A stretch of 64,000 nucleotides of DNA from SZUA-547 sp963669315 (lineage in GTDB: Bacteria; Pseudomonadota; Alphaproteobacteria; Rhodobacterales; Rhodobacteraceae), in contig OY770021.1 of the NCBI GenBank assembly GCA_963669315.1, positions 1,550,001 to 1,614,000 on the forward strand. Reading direction: 5' to 3'. This document shows positions 59,431 through 64,000 of the stretch, piece by piece (the first letter of the stretch is position 1; the number at the start of each line of letters is the position of its first letter). The position numbers were made by a program, and so were the translations under genes. The notes beneath the pieces were generated by a model. It was not told where the DNA came from. It searched no databases and saw only the letters and a program-made list of their open reading frames with translations.

Positions 59431-60186
59431 TTAGTCGGAATAGACTACCCCCACCAGATAGAGGCCCTGCGGCGGCGCGACCGGGCCGCATTGCGACCGG
59501 TCTTTCGCCTCCAACGCCGCTTTGACGTCGCCGGGCGCCCATTTCCCGGTGCCGACGCGCTCCAGCGTGCCGGCGAAGCTGCGCACCTGATTGTGCAGAA
59601 AGCTGCGAGCGCGGACATGGATCTGGATTTCCGGCCCGAGCGGAGAGGCGGCTTCCTCTACCCGGATCTCATCAACCGTTTTGACCGGCGACTCCGCCTG
59701 GCACTGCGCCGCGCGAAAGGTCGTGAAGTCGTGATGGCCGACCAGATGCGCCGCGCCCTCTCGCATCGCGCCCGCGTCCAGGTCCCAGCCGACCTTCCAG
59801 ATCAGCCCCTTTTCAAGTGTCAGCGGCGCCCGGCGGGTGACGATGCGGTACATATAGCGCCGCTCGACGGCGCTGAAGCGGGCGTGAAAATCGCCCGTGA
59901 CCTGCTCGGCCGCGACCACCGAAATCGGGTTCGGACGGATATGATGGTTCACCGCCTCAGACAGGCGAAACGGATCCCACTCACGCTGCAGATCGCAATG
60001 GGCCACTTGCCCCAGCGCGTGCACGCCGGCGTCCGTGCGCCCGGCGGCCGCGATCGAGGGCATGTCCGGCTCCAGCGCGCGCAATGCCTCCTCGAGAGCC
60101 TGCTGGACCGAGGTGCCCTTCTTCTGGCGTTGCCATCCGACGAACGGCCCGCCGTGATATTCGACTGTCAGCTTGTATCTGGGCAT
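59431..60186 (-). CDS. truA: tRNA pseudouridine(38-40) synthase
   Basis: 251 residues. Catalytic Asp in IAAAGRTDAGVHALGQVAHC, preceded by 'VEYHGGPFVGWQRQKKGTSV'. The C-terminal 'IHVRARSFLHNQVRSFAGTL' and 'AP.PQGLYLVGVVY' blocks complete the TruA pattern. Isomerises U38-40 in the anticodon arm of many tRNAs. Converges on the upstream secreted-protein gene. Confidence 0.96.
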   Translation of the reverse strand: MPRYKLTVEYHGGPFVGWQRQKKGTSVQQALEEALRALEPDMPSIAAAGRTDAGVHALGQVAHCDLQREWDPFRLSEAVNHHIRPNPISVVAAEQVTGDFHARFSAVERRYMYRIVTRRAPLTLEKGLIWKVGWDLDAGAMREGAAHLVGHHDFTTFRAAQCQAESPVKTVDEIRVEEAASPLGPEIQIHVRARSFLHNQVRSFAGTLERVGTGKWAPGDVKAALEAKDRSQCGPVAPPQGLYLVGVVYSD

Positions 60187-60282
60187 GGGAAATGTGCTTA
60201 CCCGGTCAGCGTCCTGTCCGCCAGCCCTCGCAATAACACGCCGGATATCCTATTTGGGACAGAGGGTTGCTAGTGGGGCCGA

Positions 60283-61710
60283 ATGGCGGGACTGACCGAT
60301 CTGACCGGTGGCGTGTTCAACGCGGTCGACGACATGCGGCACGGGGTCGAGGAGATGTTCTTCGAGCCCACGCTGCGTCTGGGCGTCACGGGGCTCAGCC
60401 GTGCGGGCAAGACCGTGTTCATCACTTCGCTGGTCGCCAATCTGCTGCAACGCGGGCGGATGCAGATGTTCTCGCCAGAGGCGGAAGGCCGGATCGCGGC
60501 GGCGATGCTGCGCCCCCAGCCCGATCGCGACGTGCCGCGTTTCGACTACGAGGCGCATCTCAGCGATCTGACCGGCGACGTTCCGCGCTGGCCGCAATCC
60601 ACCCGCCGGATCAGCCAGTTGCGCCTGTCGCTGAAATACCGATCCGGAAGCTGGATCGGCGGACTGACAGGGCCCAACACGCTGCATCTGGACATCGTGG
60701 ACTATCCCGGCGAGTGGCTGCTGGATCTGCCCCTGATGCGCTGGTCCTACGCCGAATGGTCCCGGCGAAGCCTGGAGGATGCGCGCTATCCCGCGCGGAA
60801 CGGGCACTCCGCCGCTTGGCGCGGGCTTCTGAACCGGCTCGATCCGGGGCTGGAGTTCGACGAAGCGGTGGCGAAAGAGGCCGCCGAGACGTTCACCGCC
60901 TATCTGGGCGCCTGCCGCGCCGCCGGGCTTAGTGGTCTTGCGCCCGGACGGTTTCTGATGCCCGGCGATCTGGAAGGCTCGCCCGCGCTGACCTTCGCGC
61001 CGCTGAAGCCCTCGGACTCCTCTATGGGCCGCCGCAGCCTGTGGGCGGAGATGGAGCGCCGCTATGAGGCCTATAAGCGGGCTGTCGTCACCCCGTTCTT
61101 TCGCAACCATTTCGCCCGGATCGACCGTCAGGTCGTGCTGGTGGACGCGCTTTCGGCGCTGCATGCCGGGCCCGGGGCGGTGGCCGATATGCGCCGCGCG
61201 ATGAGCGAGATACTCGATTGCTTCAAACCGGGCGAGAACAGCTGGCTGGGCAAGCTGATCGGCAAGCGGGTGGAGCGCATTCTGTTCGCCGCCACCAAGG
61301 CGGACCATATCCACCATACCCAACATGGACGGCTCTCGAAGGTCATGGATGCGCTGCTGCGCGAAAGCGTAGAACGCGCGGCCTATAAGGGCGCAAAGGT
61401 GCAGACGCTGTCATTGGCCGCGCTGCGCGCCACGGTGGAGGGGGAGGCGAAGGGCCAACCTGTCGTACGCGGACGCCTTCTGCCCGATGGCCGCATGGCG
61501 GCGCTGCATCCCGGCGATCTGCCGCCCGATCCCGGCGCGGTGATCGCGGCCGCGCGCCGCGCCGACGAACAGGGAGGCGGCTGGCTGGACGGCGATTACG
61601 GCGTGATGAATTTCGCGCCGCCTGTGCTGGAGCCGCGCAAGGGCGAAGGCCCGCCGCATATCCGGCTCGACCGCGCCGCTGAGTTTCTGATCGCGGACAG
61701 GTTAGGATGA
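60283..61710 (+). CDS. ycjX: YcjX-family P-loop protein (DUF463)
   Basis: 475 residues. P-loop GLSRAGKT (37-44), 'LHLDIVDYPGEWLLDLPLM' (G3-like, about 128-146) and 'RILFAATKADHIHHTQH' (G4-like) define the YcjX nucleotide-binding family. Expressed with a DUF697 membrane partner in many proteobacteria, often under RpoH/stress control. Cellular role not settled. Overlaps the partner gene by 4 bp. Confidence 0.93.
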   Translation: MAGLTDLTGGVFNAVDDMRHGVEEMFFEPTLRLGVTGLSRAGKTVFITSLVANLLQRGRMQMFSPEAEGRIAAAMLRPQPDRDVPRFDYEAHLSDLTGDVPRWPQSTRRISQLRLSLKYRSGSWIGGLTGPNTLHLDIVDYPGEWLLDLPLMRWSYAEWSRRSLEDARYPARNGHSAAWRGLLNRLDPGLEFDEAVAKEAAETFTAYLGACRAAGLSGLAPGRFLMPGDLEGSPALTFAPLKPSDSSMGRRSLWAEMERRYEAYKRAVVTPFFRNHFARIDRQVVLVDALSALHAGPGAVADMRRAMSEILDCFKPGENSWLGKLIGKRVERILFAATKADHIHHTQHGRLSKVMDALLRESVERAAYKGAKVQTLSLAALRATVEGEAKGQPVVRGRLLPDGRMAALHPGDLPPDPGAVIAAARRADEQGGGWLDGDYGVMNFAPPVLEPRKGEGPPHIRLDRAAEFLIADRLG

Positions 61711-62735
61711 CCGCCATGGATGAGCGCCGCAAACCTATCCTGATCGAAGAGGATGACCCCGATTTCGCGTCGGCGTCCGGGCCGGACTCGCCGCAGGACG
61801 CGCCGCAGCCGGATATGAACGAGTTCAGCGCGGGAGGCCCGCCCGCCGTGGCGCGGGCCGCCAATCTGGCCGCCGGGCGTTCAAGCTGGGTCGCGCGACT
61901 GTTCTGGGGCGGCCTGATCGGGTTTCTGGGACTTGCGGCCTCGATCATGGCCTATGATTTCGTCGCGGGGTTGCTGGAGCGGAACCTCTGGCTGGGTCGG
62001 GCGGCGCTGGCGTTGGGCGGGGCGGCGTGTGCGGGCCTCTTGCTCGCGGCGCTGGGCGAACTCGCAGCCCTTGGCCGCTTCAAAAAAACCGACGGGTTGC
62101 GCCAGATGTGCGAAGAGGCGCTCGAGTCCGGAGATCGGTCTCTGGCCGACCGGGCGGTGCGGGGCCTGGATAGCCTTTATCGCGGGCGGGCGGATCTGGA
62201 ATGGGCGCGCGGCCGGGTCGCCGACCGCAAGGCCGAACAACTGGACGCCGACGCGCTTTTAACTCTGGCGGAGCGCGAATATCTGACTCCGCTCGATGCG
62301 CGGGCGGAGGCGGAGGCGAAAAGCGCTGCGCGCACCGTGGCCGCAGCCACAGCGCTCGCCCCGATCGCCCTGATCGACATGCTGACCGCGCTCTTCGTCA
62401 ATCTGCGCATGGTCCGGCGCGTCGCCGAGATATATGGCGGCCGCGCCGGCGTGTTGGGGTCCTGGCGGCTGCTGAAAGCCGTCGCCGCGCATCTGGTCGC
62501 GACAGGCGCCGTGGCGGTGGGCGATGACCTGATCGGGCCGATAATCGGCGGCGGCGCGCTGTCGAAAATCTCCCGCCGGTTCGGAGAGGGGCTAATTAAC
62601 GGTGTTCTGACCGCGCGTGTCGGCGCGGCGGCGATCGAGGTTTGTCGGCCAGCGCCTTTCATAAGAAACGAGCGCCCCAAGGCCCGGACGCTGGCGCTGT
62701 CGGCGTTGAAGGGGTTCGGCCAGCGGTCTGACTAA
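61707..62735 (+). CDS. YcjF/DUF697-type membrane protein
   Basis: 342 residues. The acidic N-terminus (ILIEEDDPDFAS) is followed by two close transmembrane spans (about 68-90 and 94-118). Then 'RAVRGLDSLYRGRADLEWAR' and a DUF697-like hydrophobic helical region (about 205-300). This is the standard partner (TIGR01620/YcjF) of YcjX, translationally coupled by ATGA. Confidence 0.9.
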   Translation: MTAMDERRKPILIEEDDPDFASASGPDSPQDAPQPDMNEFSAGGPPAVARAANLAAGRSSWVARLFWGGLIGFLGLAASIMAYDFVAGLLERNLWLGRAALALGGAACAGLLLAALGELAALGRFKKTDGLRQMCEEALESGDRSLADRAVRGLDSLYRGRADLEWARGRVADRKAEQLDADALLTLAEREYLTPLDARAEAEAKSAARTVAAATALAPIALIDMLTALFVNLRMVRRVAEIYGGRAGVLGSWRLLKAVAAHLVATGAVAVGDDLIGPIIGGGALSKISRRFGEGLINGVLTARVGAAAIEVCRPAPFIRNERPKARTLALSALKGFGQRSD

Positions 62736-62754
62736 GGCGCGATCGGCGCAGGGA

Positions 62755-63210
62755 TCAGCGCCTTTCGCCAAATCGGCGTGCATTCCGCCGTTCTTGAAGA
62801 CGTTGGTTGAGACGCTGAGTTTCTCTCTGTTGCATGCTGTGGCTGGCGCCGTCGAACTGAGCGGGGCGTTCGGTCAGCCCGTCTCTCCGATGCGTCTCGA
62901 TCGGCGAAACCCGGCGGCTTTGCGTGTCCTCATAGCGCTTCGCAGCGCTCCAGCCGAGACCAAAATCGTGACCCTGTTCGATCGGATGATTGTGATCGAC
63001 CCGCTCGCCGAGTTTGTGGTGCGAATGCCGCTCGATCGGGCGGCTGTGGTCTTCGATAACATGGCGATCGTCATTGCGATGCGAGAACTGAAAATAGAAT
63101 GGAGAACCCGCGACCCCGTTCCGCGATGAATCAGAATTCTGCGCGTCCGCGGCGCTGCTGAGCGCGGCGATGACGGCGAAAGCGAAAGCGGCGAATGCGG
63201 GTCTAAGCAT
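62755..63210 (-). CDS. Small exported His/Arg-rich protein
   Basis: 151 residues from ATG 63210 (AGGAG 7 nt upstream; the longer frame to 63288 lacks a site). Signal peptide (about 1-23, FAAFAFAVIAALSSAADA). The mature part is rich in His, Arg, Asp and Gln ('FSHRNDDRHVIEDHSRPIER', 'SHHKLGERVDHNHPIEQGHD'), so metal binding is possible. No family recognised. Confidence 0.65.
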   Translation of the reverse strand: MLRPAFAAFAFAVIAALSSAADAQNSDSSRNGVAGSPFYFQFSHRNDDRHVIEDHSRPIERHSHHKLGERVDHNHPIEQGHDFGLGWSAAKRYEDTQSRRVSPIETHRRDGLTERPAQFDGASHSMQQRETQRLNQRLQERRNARRFGERR

Positions 63211-63354
63211 GAACTGTCTCCTGCGCCCGTTCCGGGCTTGTGTCTGCTCCTCAGCATCTGTCGCCAATTGCGACGGAACGGCGCCCAACTCCGGGCGAGA
63301 CGGCGACTTATCGAAACTTCCCGATCACGTTTTCTTGTGATCGCGCCGCGGCAA

Positions 63355-64000
63355 TCAAACGAGGGCGTTCAGCCGCCAGTCATAGCGGTGCGCGTCATAG
63401 CGCTCTCCACGCTTGATCCGTTCCGCCAAAGTGGTCGATAGCGCTGGATCGGCATAGCCGGACAAATGTCGCAAAACGCCAGCTTCCGAACCGCCGAAAT
63501 CCGCCTCGAACCAGTCATAGATCGAAGAGACAACAAGACGGCCGTCCTCGACCGACGCCCCGCGCGGATGCCTGATAAAGGCGCGCGCCGCGTCCTCCAG
63601 CATCATCGGCAGCCGCGAGGAGTAATAAGGCGTCGCCGCCAGATTCGGGCAGCCGATAGAGGCGCAGTTGACCGCATAGTGGATCCGCGGATCGCGCCAG
63701 ATCGGCCGGAGGATACCATGCTCCACGTCGTCGAGCGACAGCGCCTGGCCAGCGACGCGCATCACTTTCTCATCCCACGGACCGAGATTGAAAATGCCGC
63801 CGCGCACGTCGCGAATGCTGTCGACCGGATAGACCTCCAGCACCAGTTCGATGGTCCTGGCGTTGTAGAGATTGATCCAATAGGCCATTTGCGCCGGCCG
63901 GGTCAGCGCGGTCGGGTCCGTCGCCTGATAGGCGGCCAGCCAAGCTTTCAGTTCAGCGATCTCCATTGGCGTCGTTCCGGCGTAATCGAACCGGGCGACG
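63355..64000 (-). CDS. DUF547 protein (start outside window)
   Basis: 215 codons, with the frame still open at base 64000; an internal ATG at 63966 is not the true start (upstream codons read VARFDYAGTTP, family-like). Landmarks: 'AYWINLYNARTIELVL', 'LSLDDVEHGILRPIW' and 'DPRIHYAVNCASIGCPNLA'. The conserved Cys-x4-Cys and His give a fold related to thiol peptidases. Probably periplasmic, with the signal peptide outside the window. Function unknown. Confidence 0.9.
   Translation of the reverse strand, partial: VARFDYAGTTPMEIAELKAWLAAYQATDPTALTRPAQMAYWINLYNARTIELVLEVYPVDSIRDVRGGIFNLGPWDEKVMRVAGQALSLDDVEHGILRPIWRDPRIHYAVNCASIGCPNLAATPYYSSRLPMMLEDAARAFIRHPRGASVEDGRLVVSSIYDWFEADFGGSEAGVLRHLSGYADPALSTTLAERIKRGERYDAHRYDWRLNALV

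Noticed and set aside
60250..61326. 358-codon minus-strand frame opposite ycjX, and a similar plus-strand frame (59188-60273) opposite truA
   Set aside because: Both mirror well-recognised genes and have no supporting signals.

Overview
The window is high-GC DNA from an alphaproteobacterium, most likely Rhodobacterales or a close relative. The evidence is a core region with a compact rpoH2-type heat-shock sigma factor, cobU-like and cobalamin-type phosphatase genes, truA, a YcjX/DUF697 pair, an M48 lipoprotein protease and a DUF5765-like 'MCWSGEAS' membrane protein, plus dispersed 'GAAAGCGGTC(A/G)TTCG'-type intergenic repeats. No rRNA gene, intact tRNA, integrase or CRISPR array is visible.

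Layout. (1) 1-31332: an accessory element. At the left are a DUF3987-like replication ATPase (cut by the window edge), an AT-rich cruciform island at about 1800-1890, a leftward block of hypothetical genes, a RES/Xre toxin-antitoxin pair with a clear operator, and an HTH regulator. From a divergent regulatory region (6785-7428) a long rightward chain of small genes runs to about 22.3 kb. Many are separated by GC-rich 'ACGCCCGGC...GCCGGGCGT' hairpins. Recognisable members are an HNH-AP2 endonuclease, a possible ADP-ribosyltransferase-fold protein, a ClpP/SppA-like lipoprotein, an exported SNase-like nuclease and small secreted proteins. The chain is interrupted by an IS110/IS1111-group element (about 13955-15298), by an unrecognised two-gene leftward module (15505-17900), and at its right end by a defence cassette (22455-30769). 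That cassette holds an HNH endonuclease converging on a five-gene type I restriction operon: AAA/TOPRIM ATPase, hsdM, hsdS, a membrane protein and hsdR.

(2) 31333-43065: a second island bounded by two 47-bp direct repeats that are the 3' part of a tRNA-Leu(UAA) gene. This fits tandem integration at one tRNA-Leu whose intact copy should lie left of the window. It holds a complete IS21 element, an aldo/keto reductase, a TetR regulator, a gene behind a G10 tract, an AT-rich membrane protein, an IS481 element with a 6-bp target duplication, several uncharacterised small genes including a Cys-repeat secreted protein, a truncated transglutaminase-like gene, and two families of dispersed or inverted repeats.

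(3) 43066-51114: after an IS21 remnant, a catabolic and transport cluster. It comprises an FAH-family hydrolase, a divergent FCD/GntR regulator with a FadR-like operator, an ABC transporter with two permeases, an AMP-forming acyl-CoA ligase and a ketopantoate-reductase-like dehydrogenase. Together they probably import an organic acid, activate it to a CoA ester and degrade it. (4) 51190-53384: an IS3 fragment, a small membrane protein and an IS5-family element. (5) 53708-64000: housekeeping chromosome (M48 protease, RpoH, CobU, phosphatase, DUF2092, Arg/Asp-rich secreted protein, TruA, YcjX, DUF697 protein, DUF547 protein cut by the window edge).

All family assignments come from reading the sequence and remembered motifs; no database search was run.
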